From the NCBI RefSeq assembly GCF_000244875.1, contig NC_016791.1, forward strand, positions 1,927,001 through 1,991,000: DNA of 64,000 nt. Direction: 5' to 3'. The DNA comes from Clostridium sp. BNL1100. Lineage in GTDB: Bacteria > Bacillota > Clostridia > Acetivibrionales > DSM-1351. Positions 36,115-45,244 of the stretch are shown here, in pieces; the stretch's first letter is position 1; each line of letters starts with the position of its first letter. Both the position numbers and the translations under genes were made by a program. The notes beneath the pieces were generated by a model. That model was given only the letters and a program-made list of their open reading frames with translations. It was not told where the DNA came from and did not search any database.

Positions 36115-36222
36115 TATGTTTAAGTATTGAATTTGTATAATAAATCTCTTTCTTTTTTGTTTATATTAATAAAAAAAGGATATAAATAAATTATAAATAG
36201 AAGCAAGAAAGAGGTGTATTAT

Positions 36223-36987
36223 ATGGATTTATTTGATTTAACCGGAAAAGTTGCAGTAGTTACAGGAGCGTCATCAGGTTTGGGTGTACAATTTGCAAAG
36301 GCTCTGGCAAGACAAGGGGCTGATTTAGCAATAGTTGCAAGAAGGCTTGAAAAGCTTAATGATGTGTCTGAAGAAATAAAGAAAATGGGAAGAAAATGTT
36401 TGGCCTTCAAGTGTGATGTTTCAAATGAACAGGAAGTTAAAGAAACAGTTGCTGCTATAATTGAAAAGATGGGTAGAATCGATATCCTGGTTAACAATGC
36501 AGGTGTAGCGGAAGTTGTTCCTGCTGAAAATCACACGACTGAACAATGGAACCGGGTACTTAACACTAATTTGACAGGAGTATTCATGTTTGCCAGAGAA
36601 GCAGGAAAAAACATGATAGAAAACAAGTACGGCAGAGTAATTAATATAACCTCTATGTTTGGACATATAGCCAACACCGCAACTCAAAATTCAAGTTACC
36701 ATGCATCAAAGGGCGCAGTTATAAACCTTACCCGTGCTTTGGCTGCTGAATGGGCAAAATATGGTATTACAGTAAATGCTATTGGACCGGGATTTTTTGA
36801 ATCTGAAATGACTGGAGATATTTTAAGCAATCAAGAGTTTAATAATTTTGTCAGTTTCAGATGTCCTATGGGAAGAGTCGGTAACATGGGCGAGCTTGAC
36901 AGTGCATTAATATTCCTTGCAGCCAATTCCTCCAGCTATGTTACAGGACAAACTGTTTTTGTAGATGGAGGCTGGACAGCGGTATAA
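36223..36987 (+). CDS. SDR family oxidoreductase (gluconate 5-dehydrogenase-like)
   Basis: Short-chain dehydrogenase of 254 residues. The cofactor motif TGASSGLGVQFA, NNAG near 90, catalytic Ser and the YHASKGA motif (Tyr and Lys near 155-159) are intact; the ending VTGQTVFVDGGWTAV is typical. Similar proteins are annotated as gluconate 5-dehydrogenase or 3-oxoacyl-ACP reductase-like; the substrate is uncertain. The ATG at 36223 has AAAGAGGTG in front; an in-frame ATG at 36214 is too close to that site. Confidence 0.88.
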   Translation: MDLFDLTGKVAVVTGASSGLGVQFAKALARQGADLAIVARRLEKLNDVSEEIKKMGRKCLAFKCDVSNEQEVKETVAAIIEKMGRIDILVNNAGVAEVVPAENHTTEQWNRVLNTNLTGVFMFAREAGKNMIENKYGRVINITSMFGHIANTATQNSSYHASKGAVINLTRALAAEWAKYGITVNAIGPGFFESEMTGDILSNQEFNNFVSFRCPMGRVGNMGELDSALIFLAANSSSYVTGQTVFVDGGWTAV

Positions 36988-36998
36988 TACAAACAGAT

Positions 36999-37036
36999 AC
37001 CACCCGCCAGATTATTCACTGGCAGGTGGTTTTCTT
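36999..37036. terminator. Bidirectional terminator between the convergent SDR genes
   Basis: A 12-bp stem (ACCACCCGCCAG / CTGGCAGGTGGT, 36999-37030) with T-rich flank on the plus strand. The stop codon of the minus-strand SDR lies in its loop. Confidence 0.75.
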
Positions 37037-37722
37037 TTTATACGGTTTTTTTGGGGGCGAATGGTTATATCGTTTACAACCATGTTTTCAGAACAACCCA
37101 AAATGTATTCCACTGCGTCTGCGGTTTGCTCCTCAAGCAAAACAGCGTCGGCATTACTGTCATAGGTAAAATCAAGATTATCATAAAAATTGCTGCTGGT
37201 AATGTCAGGGTGGACGACAGCTACTTTTACACCATATTTTCGTACTTCCTCAAAAAGGCTTGATGAAAAGTGTGAAAGTCCTGCTTTGGAAGAAGCATAG
37301 GCACAGCCATGAGTACTTATTTTCTTAGCGGTTACCGATGAAATGGAAATTATAGTTCCCTTGCTCTTTTTTAAAGCTCTTAAAAGTAGTTTGCATAAAA
37401 TAAGGGGAGCTTCAAGGTTTGTACGTATCATGGTTTGAATATCGTTAATTTTCAGCTGCTCATGAGGAGCGAAAAAGCCTACTCCTGCATTGTTGACTAA
37501 CAGGTTAATTTCAGTTTCCTCAGATTCGATTTGTTTAATTATCCTTTGAAGTTCATTGGTGTCCAGAACATCACAATTAAATCGGATAAAATTTTCATGA
37601 GAGTATTCTGTATTCTGAAAGGAACGGGCTACTCCGTATACTTTATAATCCATTGAAATGAGTCTCTTTACGATAGCCAAGCCGATTCCTTTTGAAGCTC
37701 CGGTTAATATTGCTGTTTTCAT
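37012..37722 (-). CDS. SDR family NAD(P)-dependent oxidoreductase
   Basis: Short-chain dehydrogenase of 236 residues with TGASKGIGLAIV at the start, NNAGVG near 88, SISSVTAKK and YASSKAGL (catalytic Tyr, Lys near 150). It lacks the usual C-terminal 'VDGG' ending. It is the third gene of a tight operon: its ATG overlaps the stop of the upstream radical SAM gene by four bases (ATGA), a sign of coupled translation. It may oxidise or reduce the product of that radical enzyme; the substrate is unknown. Confidence 0.85.
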   Translation of the reverse strand: MKTAILTGASKGIGLAIVKRLISMDYKVYGVARSFQNTEYSHENFIRFNCDVLDTNELQRIIKQIESEETEINLLVNNAGVGFFAPHEQLKINDIQTMIRTNLEAPLILCKLLLRALKKSKGTIISISSVTAKKISTHGCAYASSKAGLSHFSSSLFEEVRKYGVKVAVVHPDITSSNFYDNLDFTYDSNADAVLLEEQTADAVEYILGCSENMVVNDITIRPQKNRIKRKPPASE

Positions 37723-38732
37723 AATGTAAATATCTTCTCCTTTGACAAATATTCTTCTAAAACTTTCAGATGACTAGCCGTTACCATTTCCATAAGTTCA
37801 GGGGGATATGACACTATGTCATCTTTTATACTGTACTCATCTGCATAAAGCTGTGAATTATTTTTTTGCTTTTCTATTCTTTTGAAAAAATCCTTTGACA
37901 TTCTGAAAAAACCGTAACCTACGTCTTTTAATTTATCCGGGTTGATTTCCGTGAAGAGATTTCTGAAAAATGGTTCATATAGTTTCTCGCTCCCGGAATT
38001 TATTATAACCGGATCAAAACACAATCGTACTTTGAAGCCTCTAGAAACAGCGGCTTTCACAGCTTTTATACGGGCTGCCAGAGAAGGCGTAAGCCTTTCA
38101 AATTTTTGTATAATTTCTTGAGGGGCCAAACTAAAAGCAATCACAATATTTTCAGCAGGTGAAAACTCATTGTAAAACACTGTATTGGCGCTCTTGGTAC
38201 GGATTTCAACGTTAATGTCAGGATATTGAGTAAAAAAGTCCTGCAAGAAATCCCAGTACGAAATTACATTATGAAAACCAATAAGGTCAGTATCGTAGGA
38301 AACGGCCAGATAAGCTTTTTTCCCACCTAAAGTGTTTTCTATTTCCTTTTTGAATTCATCTATGTTAACAAAGGCAACTATATTTGCAGAGGGATACATT
38401 CCTTGCAGATAACAATAATCACAGTCAAAAATACAATTAAGAAGAAAAGAAGCATAATAAAAGTCCGAATATCCGAAATCCTGACACACTTCAGGGCCCT
38501 TATACAGAAACGGACTGCTTTTTACTGCCAATATAAGGGACTGGCGGTGTTTCTGAAGCTGGAAACACTGATTTCCTCGGTTGAATACGTCCTTGTAATT
38601 ACGTATAGTAATTACGGGTATATCTGTGTATTTCTCCAGAACCATACGTACAACAGGATAATTATATGCTTGTTCTTCTACATATATTGAATTAAACAGA
38701 TTTTTGCTTAATTTTTGCAATAATGTACTCAA
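37719..38732 (-). CDS. SPL-family radical SAM protein, not a standard spore photoproduct lyase
   Basis: A 337-residue radical SAM protein with CIFDCDYC (Cys100, Cys104, Cys107) binding the [4Fe-4S] cluster. The overall frame follows spore photoproduct lyase (VNIDEFKKEIENTL; TKSANT; IAFSLAPQEI; RGFKVRLCFDPVI), but identity with the true splB in this window (17617) is low, and the position of the SPL hydrogen-donor Cys reads AVSYDTD with no Cys. So the substrate is probably different. Start is TTG at 38732 after an AAGGAAGG site; it overlaps the end of the nucleosidase gene by 41 bases and the SDR gene by four. Confidence 0.75.
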   Translation of the reverse strand: MSTLLQKLSKNLFNSIYVEEQAYNYPVVRMVLEKYTDIPVITIRNYKDVFNRGNQCFQLQKHRQSLILAVKSSPFLYKGPEVCQDFGYSDFYYASFLLNCIFDCDYCYLQGMYPSANIVAFVNIDEFKKEIENTLGGKKAYLAVSYDTDLIGFHNVISYWDFLQDFFTQYPDINVEIRTKSANTVFYNEFSPAENIVIAFSLAPQEIIQKFERLTPSLAARIKAVKAAVSRGFKVRLCFDPVIINSGSEKLYEPFFRNLFTEINPDKLKDVGYGFFRMSKDFFKRIEKQKNNSQLYADEYSIKDDIVSYPPELMEMVTASHLKVLEEYLSKEKIFTL

Positions 38733-39531
38733 AATATTTCTTTCCTTCCTCTTTAGAGTTGGCCTTAATTTCGTTAAATTGCTTTAATGAGGATAAAGGC
38801 TCCAAACCGTTTATTCTGGCTCTTTTAACTTCTTTGGTCAGAATCAGCTTCATTGCCTGTGTAAATCGCAAGCTTAAGCACAGTGCTTCTATTGAATCCT
38901 TTTCTTCTTCAGGAGGCAATTCACCAAAACCTTCATTCAAATGTCTCATTTCTTTTATTATACTTTCGAGAATAGGCATGTTCATTTCAATATAGCCTTT
39001 AAGCTTTGCCTTGTCCAGTTTATCAGGTTCGAGGTAATCTGATATTATTTTAAGTATGAGTACGTTATGGGCAAAGAAAAACTTTTTGGAAGCTTCCATG
39101 ATACCGGCGGATTCCATGTCGCAGAATAATTCCTTTTTCTCAGTTAAATTTACTGCTTTTACAACCTTTGGATAGCATTCAACAGGTATCTGGGGAATTC
39201 CGTCACCGAAAAATACGTCAGGATAATAGTCCTTTCCCGTATCCATGTCGGTAACCTTGTTTACAACCAGTAAACTTCCTGTATCAAAGCTTTTGCTGTT
39301 TGTACCGCAAAAGCCGATATTTATTAATACATTGTTTTCCCCCGAACCGTATTTAGTATATAAATAAACTGAGGCCATGGCACTTTTCAGCTTGCCGACA
39401 CCACTTACAATAAAAGTAATATCCGAACCTTTATAGACAGAGTAGGGATGTATTGTCATATCTTTTTTTAGTTTGAAATAATCAATAATAGGGGCAGCTT
39501 CCAGCATTAGTGCCGTCACAATAAATATCAT
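38692..39531 (-). CDS. Nucleoside phosphorylase superfamily protein (MTA/SAH nucleosidase-like)
   Basis: About 279 residues. The first 190 resemble the purine nucleoside phosphorylase / MTA-SAH nucleosidase fold: IVTALMLEAAPIIDYF, IVSGVGKLKSAMAS, LINIGFCGT, LVVNKVTDM, and FCDMESAG, where the Glu binds ribose and the fold's 'DMESAA' signature lies. The C-terminal 90 residues are helical and not part of that fold. It is the first gene of the operon and overlaps the radical SAM gene. A nucleosidase could remove 5'-deoxyadenosine made by the radical enzyme. Of two nearby ATG codons, 39531 is better spaced from GGGAG. Confidence 0.72.
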   Translation of the reverse strand: MIFIVTALMLEAAPIIDYFKLKKDMTIHPYSVYKGSDITFIVSGVGKLKSAMASVYLYTKYGSGENNVLINIGFCGTNSKSFDTGSLLVVNKVTDMDTGKDYYPDVFFGDGIPQIPVECYPKVVKAVNLTEKKELFCDMESAGIMEASKKFFFAHNVLILKIISDYLEPDKLDKAKLKGYIEMNMPILESIIKEMRHLNEGFGELPPEEEKDSIEALCLSLRFTQAMKLILTKEVKRARINGLEPLSSLKQFNEIKANSKEEGKKYFEYIIAKIKQKSV

Positions 39532-39724
39532 ACGCATTCTCCCGTTATTATGTTATCGCTCAATATGAGTATAAAGGAAATTATATCAAATTTACAGTTT
39601 AATGGAAAGATATTGCAAGATTTTAATGTAAACACATACCTGTTGAAAGATAAATAAGTGTAATATAAAATTAATCCAGATAGAATTATGTAAACTTCTT
39701 TCTTTTCTTATTTTGGAGGGTAAA

Positions 39725-40876
39725 ATGTATAAAAAGATATTTTCTTGCTTCCTTTTATTTTTTCTTTTCTTTGGGATGCTTGCTCCCGGAGCTGCCATGG
39801 CAGCTGATACTACGGAACTTCCGACAGGTTCGATTGCATTATATATCGGAAGCAACAAAGCTTATGTAAACAATACGGAGAAATTAATTGATCCTATGAA
39901 CGGGTCTGTTGTACCAATTATTCAAAACAGCCGAACTATGTTGCCTGTTAAATTTATTTCTGAAAACTATGGTTGTACTGTTCAATGGGATGGGGCAAAC
40001 AGAAAGATTACTGTAAAATCTGGTGAGAACACTGTGGTATTGCAGATAGGTAACAAAACAGTGTATAAAAACGGAATAGGGTTTTTAAGCGATGTTGCTC
40101 CTTTTATAAAGGATAACAGAACTTATATCCCGGTGAAAGCACTGTCGGAAAGTATCGGTAAAAATGTATTCTATTACAGTAAACTTATTCTAATAAGCGA
40201 GCCGGAAACAACCTTTAACAGTGCGATAGACCAAACCCTTATTGGTGAAATGCTAAGCAAATATACAGAACAAAAGCTGACTATAGAGCAAATAGCAGCC
40301 TTTGATAAAAGTACAGTAATGATATATAGCTTAGATAGTAACAAAGTACCTTTTTCTCAGGGAAGCGGATTTTATATAGGCGAGGGGGTTATAGTTACAA
40401 ATTACCATGTAGTCAAGGATGCAAGGAGCATTATCATAGAAACTGAAAATGGAAGCCAGTATGAAATAGCGGGCATGGTGGAATGGGATCAGACACTGGA
40501 TTTAGCTATGCTCAAGACAAAACAAAAGCCTGATATGATTACGTTAAAGCTGGGATTTAACAAGACTTTGGTAAAGGGTCAGCAGATAGTAACCATAAGC
40601 AGCCCTTATGGTTTTAAAAATACTGTTTCAGATGGAATCATTAGCGGATTCAGAAAAGAAGGGGATGTAAATCTCATTCAGATTACTGCCCCAATTACTT
40701 TCGGAAGTTCCGGAAGCCCTCTTTTTAACATGTATGGTCAGATAATTGGTATTAATTCATCGGGAATGGAATCAGGCAACCTGAATTTTGCAATATCCGT
40801 CAATCACCTGTATAACTGGTATATGTCAAAAGTTGCAGGAAAAACATTCTATGAGATTTCAATAAAAAGTGCCTGA
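39725..40876 (+). CDS. Secreted trypsin-like (S1C/HtrA) protease with copper-amine-oxidase-like N-terminal domain
   Basis: A 383-residue protein. A signal peptide ends near AMAADT (about 29). Residues 35-140 form the 'copper amine oxidase N-terminal-like' domain common in clostridial surface proteins: IALYIGSNKAYVNN, SRTMLPVKFISENYG and NRTYIPVKALSESIG. The serine protease domain follows with the triad His in VTNYHVVKDA, Asp in TLDLAMLK, and Ser in FGSSGSPLFN. No PDZ domain is present. A GGAGGG ribosome site fits ATG 39725. It probably acts on proteins at the cell surface. Confidence 0.88.
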   Translation: MYKKIFSCFLLFFLFFGMLAPGAAMAADTTELPTGSIALYIGSNKAYVNNTEKLIDPMNGSVVPIIQNSRTMLPVKFISENYGCTVQWDGANRKITVKSGENTVVLQIGNKTVYKNGIGFLSDVAPFIKDNRTYIPVKALSESIGKNVFYYSKLILISEPETTFNSAIDQTLIGEMLSKYTEQKLTIEQIAAFDKSTVMIYSLDSNKVPFSQGSGFYIGEGVIVTNYHVVKDARSIIIETENGSQYEIAGMVEWDQTLDLAMLKTKQKPDMITLKLGFNKTLVKGQQIVTISSPYGFKNTVSDGIISGFRKEGDVNLIQITAPITFGSSGSPLFNMYGQIIGINSSGMESGNLNFAISVNHLYNWYMSKVAGKTFYEISIKSA

Positions 40877-40903
40877 ACTGTCATTAGTTCAAGCACTTTT
40901 ATT
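40865..40903. terminator. Bidirectional terminator overlapping the protease stop codon
   Basis: AAAAGTGCxTGAAC and GTTCxAGCACTTTT pair across an eight-base loop (40865-40900); the protease stop lies in the 5' arm. The minus-strand DUF6512 gene ends 16 bases further. Confidence 0.7.
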
Positions 40904-40918
40904 CCTGTAAGGGCTGCT

Positions 40919-41464
40919 TTATATTCCGTATTTGCCATCAACTTTGTCAAAGAAAAGAGGAAGGTGCGGAGGTTGAAATGTCCAGTAAACAAATAATACA
41001 CAAATGAGAGCAATAAGTAAAATTGAAAACCCGGCACCCAAACCCTCTGAATATCTGTAGAAATGAAGCCCCAGACACTGACCGATAATGCTGGCCAGAA
41101 AAAAGATAAATATGTCTACATAAAGTGATTGTAATCCAAATGCCTGGGTGTAAAAGTAGTAAAAAAACATCATTGAAAGTATTGAAGAAACAATGGATAC
41201 TAATAATCCTGTAAACCATAGGTTGGCATCTATTCCGTATTTCTTTTGTTTTGCAATATAATAAACTAACCACCATAGTATAGTGGGGACCAGTAGCAGC
41301 TTTGTATGTTCCCACACACTTTCATTTACCGGGGAAATCAATCCTACTAAAACTTTTTGACCTGACCAATCATATAAAAAGTGAAAAATAGAACCTACTA
41401 TGAATACAAACGGGATACCAATTAAAATCCATTTTTCAGGATGAGTAAACCTTTGTTTTTTCAT
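40919..41464 (-). CDS. DUF6512 family membrane protein
   Basis: A 181-residue membrane protein with about five helices. FHFLYDWSG and LISPVNESVWEHTKLLLVP near the N-terminus match the DUF6512 family, which is common in clostridia and has no known function. It stands alone between a convergent protease gene and the divergent ABC exporter. A GAAAGG ribosome site lies before the ATG. Confidence 0.8.
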   Translation of the reverse strand: MKKQRFTHPEKWILIGIPFVFIVGSIFHFLYDWSGQKVLVGLISPVNESVWEHTKLLLVPTILWWLVYYIAKQKKYGIDANLWFTGLLVSIVSSILSMMFFYYFYTQAFGLQSLYVDIFIFFLASIIGQCLGLHFYRYSEGLGAGFSILLIALICVLFVYWTFQPPHLPLFFDKVDGKYGI

Positions 41465-41555
41465 AATGTCACAACCTTTCTTATTATTGCACTATTAAAT
41501 CTATGGTAGAAAAAACTGGAATATGACATTTGTTTTTTCATAGGATTTCATATAA

Positions 41556-41584
41556 TTGACATAACAGAACAGATTTATTATAAT
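41556..41584 (+). promoter_or_regulatory. Consensus sigma-A promoter of the ABC exporter operon
   Basis: TTGACA (41556-41561), exactly 17 bases, TATAAT (41579-41584): a perfect match to the consensus, 74 bases ahead of the first exporter gene. Confidence 0.82.
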
Positions 41585-41586
41585 AT

Positions 41587-41615
41587 GTTAGGGTTCTAAC
41601 AATTAGGGTGCTAAC
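41587..41615 (+). promoter_or_regulatory. Tandem palindromes over the exporter start site (repressor operator)
   Basis: Two half-identical palindromes, GTTAGGGTTCTAAC (41587-41600) and TTAGGGTGCTAA (41603-41614), share the pattern TTAG-N4-CTAA and sit just downstream of the -10 box, over the likely start of transcription. This is where a MarR- or TetR-type repressor would block. No regulator gene lies next to the exporter genes. Confidence 0.65.
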
Positions 41616-41657
41616 TATTTGTGATATTTTTGTTTGAAACCTTTCAGGGGGTAGATT

Positions 41658-43376
41658 ATGAATATTTACCGGAAATACTTTAAAAAGTACAGGTTTATGT
41701 TTTTGACAGCTGTGAGCTGTGTTTTATTTGAAGCGGTTTGTGATTTACTTCAGCCGGCTATCATGTCTCGTATAATAGACAGCGGAATTAAAAACAGCAG
41801 GGTGGACTCAGTTTTGAAGCTGGGGCTACTAATGCTTATCGTAACAATTTGTGGTGCTGGATTTGCGGCTACCAGAAATATACTTGCCAGCAAGGTTTCC
41901 CAAAGATTTGGGGCTGATCTGCGTTACGATGTGTTTTCAAAAATAATGAAGTTTTCGGAAGAAAGTGTAGATAAAATAGAAAGCGGTTCCCTTATTACAA
42001 GAATGACAAATGATACAAATCAGATTATGCAGTTTGTGAACGGTATGATGAGAATTTTTTTCAAAGCACCTTTAACATGTATCGGCAGTATAATACTTGC
42101 TGTTATTCTCAGTCCGTATATGAGTATTGTTCTGTTTTGTGCTATAGCCATAATTGCAATTCTTATTATAATCAGTATGAAAATGAGTTATTCTCGTTTT
42201 GCAAAAGTCCAAACTGCGATAGACAGGTTAAATACCACAGTACAGGAATATCTCCTTGGAATTAGGCTGGTGAAGGCTTTTGGACGTTTTAACGATGAAG
42301 AAAAAAAGTTTGATGCAGTCAATACAGACTTATTTCAAAAGAGTGTTTCCTCTCAATTGGTAGTTTCATATTTTTCTCCCGTCATGTCACTAACAATAAG
42401 CACAGGTATTGCATTGATAATTTATCTGGGTAGCATTTTATTCGGTAAAGGATATATTGAGGTTGGTAAGATTGCAGCCTTTATAAACTATATGATGCAG
42501 ATACTAACTTCATTGATTATGATAACAAATATTTTCAACACTTTTATAAGGACAAAGGCTTCAACTGAAAGGGTTGTAGAGATATTAGAAAGTGAAGAAG
42601 ACTTTTCCGGTTTGGATACTAAGGCAGTTTTCAGTGAAGGCAGTTTGGAATTTAAAAACGTTACCTTTGCATATCCTGGCGGGAGCGGTCTTCCGGCTCT
42701 GAAAAACCTATCTTTTAGGGTGGATGACGGTGAGACCCTTGCGGTTATTGGCCCCACAGGCTCAGGAAAATCTACTGTTGCATGGCTATGCCTTCATTTT
42801 TATGATGTACTGGAAGGGAATATTTATATTAATGGCAAAGATATTAAAGAGCTGGATACAAATTATATAAGAAATATTGTTGCACTGGCACCTCAAAAAA
42901 GTATACTTTTCACAGGTACAGTTTTCGATAATATAGCCTGGGGGATGCAGGAAACAAATGGTGAGAAGGTGCTAAATGCTGCAAAACAAGCACAGGCAGA
43001 CGAGTTTATACAAAAAATGTCCAACGGGTATGACAGTTTGCTTGGACAGAACGGAGTTAATCTCTCCGGAGGACAGAAGCAAAGACTCTCAATTGCAAGA
43101 GCACTTGCAAAGGAATCTCCAATAATGATACTAGACGATTGTACCAGTGCACTTGATGCTGTTACCGAGGCAAAGGTAAGGCGGGCTTTACGAAGCACTG
43201 AGGATAAGAAAACCATTATTATGATAACTCAAAGAATTGGTACTGCGATGACTGCCGACAAAATCCTTGTTATGGATAATGGGATAAATGCAGGTTTTGG
43301 AAGCCACAAGGATTTATTGAATACTTGCAAGACCTACAGGGAAATTTACGATTCCCAGATTGGAGGCGACTTATAA
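41658..43376 (+). CDS. ABC exporter half-transporter (ATPase/permease), first subunit
   Basis: A 572-residue half-transporter: six membrane helices in about 1-310, then an ATPase domain with Walker A GPTGSGKST (about 365), signature LSGGQKQR and Walker B IMILDDCTSALD. The residue after the Walker B Asp is Asp instead of the catalytic Glu, the mark of the degenerate site in heterodimeric exporters such as BmrC/BmrD and LmrC/LmrD. It overlaps the next gene by one base (TAATG). It probably exports drugs or other hydrophobic compounds, but the substrate is unknown. Confidence 0.92.
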   Translation: MNIYRKYFKKYRFMFLTAVSCVLFEAVCDLLQPAIMSRIIDSGIKNSRVDSVLKLGLLMLIVTICGAGFAATRNILASKVSQRFGADLRYDVFSKIMKFSEESVDKIESGSLITRMTNDTNQIMQFVNGMMRIFFKAPLTCIGSIILAVILSPYMSIVLFCAIAIIAILIIISMKMSYSRFAKVQTAIDRLNTTVQEYLLGIRLVKAFGRFNDEEKKFDAVNTDLFQKSVSSQLVVSYFSPVMSLTISTGIALIIYLGSILFGKGYIEVGKIAAFINYMMQILTSLIMITNIFNTFIRTKASTERVVEILESEEDFSGLDTKAVFSEGSLEFKNVTFAYPGGSGLPALKNLSFRVDDGETLAVIGPTGSGKSTVAWLCLHFYDVLEGNIYINGKDIKELDTNYIRNIVALAPQKSILFTGTVFDNIAWGMQETNGEKVLNAAKQAQADEFIQKMSNGYDSLLGQNGVNLSGGQKQRLSIARALAKESPIMILDDCTSALDAVTEAKVRRALRSTEDKKTIIMITQRIGTAMTADKILVMDNGINAGFGSHKDLLNTCKTYREIYDSQIGGDL

Positions 43377-45244
43377 TGGCTGGTGCAAATAAACCCGGAA
43401 ACATAGGCAATATGCCGGGCTTGGGAAACAGAATGGGAGGGCCGCCTCATCAGAGATTTCAACCCATGGCTAAACCCCAAAATAGTAAAGGCACAATGCT
43501 AAGGCTGATTAGTATGTTTGGCAAATGGAAAAGTTCGCTTATAGTGGCTACTGTACTTACTATAGTTTCAGCCTCGGTGTCACTTATCACGCCTTTTCTA
43601 ATTGGAGAAGCAATAAATACATTTAATATTAAAACAGGAACTATAGATAAAAATATATTAACTATAATACTGACCGCACTTATTGCCTGCTATCTTGTGA
43701 GTTGGATAATAGATACTTCAAATGGTATTCTTATGGCAAGGGTTACTCAAAATCTTGTAAAAAGTATAAGAACGGACTTCTTTTCGAAGCTCCAGAGAAT
43801 TCCTTTGAACTTTTATGATACCAGAGCCCACGGGGATACTATGAGCAGAATAACCAATGATGTTGACAACATCAGCAGCACAGTAGCTCAGACAACTACA
43901 CAGCTTATATCCAGTATTTTTTCAATAACAGGTTCGTTTATAATGATGTTGTATTTAAGTCCTGTTTTAACCCTTGTTGCACTAATAACCATACCACTTG
44001 TTTTTATACTTACAAAAACAATAGCCCGGCACAGTCGAAAATATTTTAAAAGTCAGCAGAGTATGCTTGGGGTGCTTAACGGTGTAATTGAAGAAAACAT
44101 TGTGGGATTAAAGATGGTTAAATCCTTTAACCGCCAGCAAAAGGTTTTGGAGGAGTTTAAAGCGGTTAACGGTAAGCTTTGCGAAAATTCCACCAAGGCT
44201 CAGATTTGGGCGGGTTTCCTTATGCCCTTTATGAATGTCATTAACAATTTGAGCTTTTCGTTTATTGCCTGTACTGGTGGAGTGCTGACAGTTAATAAAA
44301 TATTAACTGTAGGTGTTGTAGTCAGCTTTCTAACGTATTCAAAGCAATTTGGTATGCCTCTTAACAATATTGCAGGAATGTTTAACACTATTCAATCAGC
44401 TTTGGCGGGAGCTGAAAGAGTTTTTGAAATTCTGGATGAAAATGAGGAGGCAACTGACAAAAACGATATAAAGGAATTTTCTGATATTAAAGGTAAAGTT
44501 GATTTCAGAAATGTATCCTTTGCATATAATTCGACACGCAAAGTTCTGAATAACATCAGTTTTCAGGTTAAACCGGGAGAAGTTGTGGCACTTGTTGGTG
44601 AGACGGGAGCCGGAAAAACTACTATTGTAAATCTACTAACCAGATTTTATGAGACTGATGAGGGAGAAATATTAATAGATGATACCAGTATTACCGATAT
44701 TTCAAGAAAAGATTTGAGAAGTTGTTTTTCGGTGGTTTTGCAGGACACATGTCTTTTTACGGGTACAATAATGGACAACATAAGATATTCAAAGCCTGAA
44801 GCAACGGATGAGGAAGTTATGGAAGCTTCAAAAATGGCCCATGCCCACGAGTTTATTTCAAGGCTCCCCAAAAAGTATAATACACATATTACGGGAAGCT
44901 CCGATAATCTAAGCCAAGGACAGAGACAGTTGATTGCAATAGCAAGAGCTGTTCTGTGTAACGCTCCAATACTTATTCTGGATGAAGCTACAAGCAGCGT
45001 TGATACTAAAACAGAAAAAGAAATTCAGCTGGCATTACTAAAGCTTATGAAAAACCACACCAGTTTTTTGATTGCTCACAGGCTCTCAACAATACGTGAT
45101 GCTGACAAGATTTTTGTAATAGGGAATGGCTGTATTCAGGAACATGGAACTCATTTTGAGCTTATGGATAGAAAAGGTATTTACTATAAAATGGTAATGA
45201 ATCAGATGGGACTTGGCGAAAATTTTAATGGAGGTGTATACTGA
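43376..45244 (+). CDS. ABC exporter half-transporter (ATPase/permease), second subunit
   Basis: A 622-residue half-transporter. A Gly/Pro/Asn-rich N-terminal tail of about 45 residues precedes six helices and an ATPase domain with Walker A GETGAGKTT, Walker B ILILDEATSSVD with the normal catalytic Glu, but a changed signature, LSQGQRQL. This complements the first subunit: together they would make one working and one degenerate ATP site. The ATG at 43376 overlaps the previous stop. An SDR gene starts directly after this stop. Confidence 0.92.
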   Translation: MAGANKPGNIGNMPGLGNRMGGPPHQRFQPMAKPQNSKGTMLRLISMFGKWKSSLIVATVLTIVSASVSLITPFLIGEAINTFNIKTGTIDKNILTIILTALIACYLVSWIIDTSNGILMARVTQNLVKSIRTDFFSKLQRIPLNFYDTRAHGDTMSRITNDVDNISSTVAQTTTQLISSIFSITGSFIMMLYLSPVLTLVALITIPLVFILTKTIARHSRKYFKSQQSMLGVLNGVIEENIVGLKMVKSFNRQQKVLEEFKAVNGKLCENSTKAQIWAGFLMPFMNVINNLSFSFIACTGGVLTVNKILTVGVVVSFLTYSKQFGMPLNNIAGMFNTIQSALAGAERVFEILDENEEATDKNDIKEFSDIKGKVDFRNVSFAYNSTRKVLNNISFQVKPGEVVALVGETGAGKTTIVNLLTRFYETDEGEILIDDTSITDISRKDLRSCFSVVLQDTCLFTGTIMDNIRYSKPEATDEEVMEASKMAHAHEFISRLPKKYNTHITGSSDNLSQGQRQLIAIARAVLCNAPILILDEATSSVDTKTEKEIQLALLKLMKNHTSFLIAHRLSTIRDADKIFVIGNGCIQEHGTHFELMDRKGIYYKMVMNQMGLGENFNGGVY

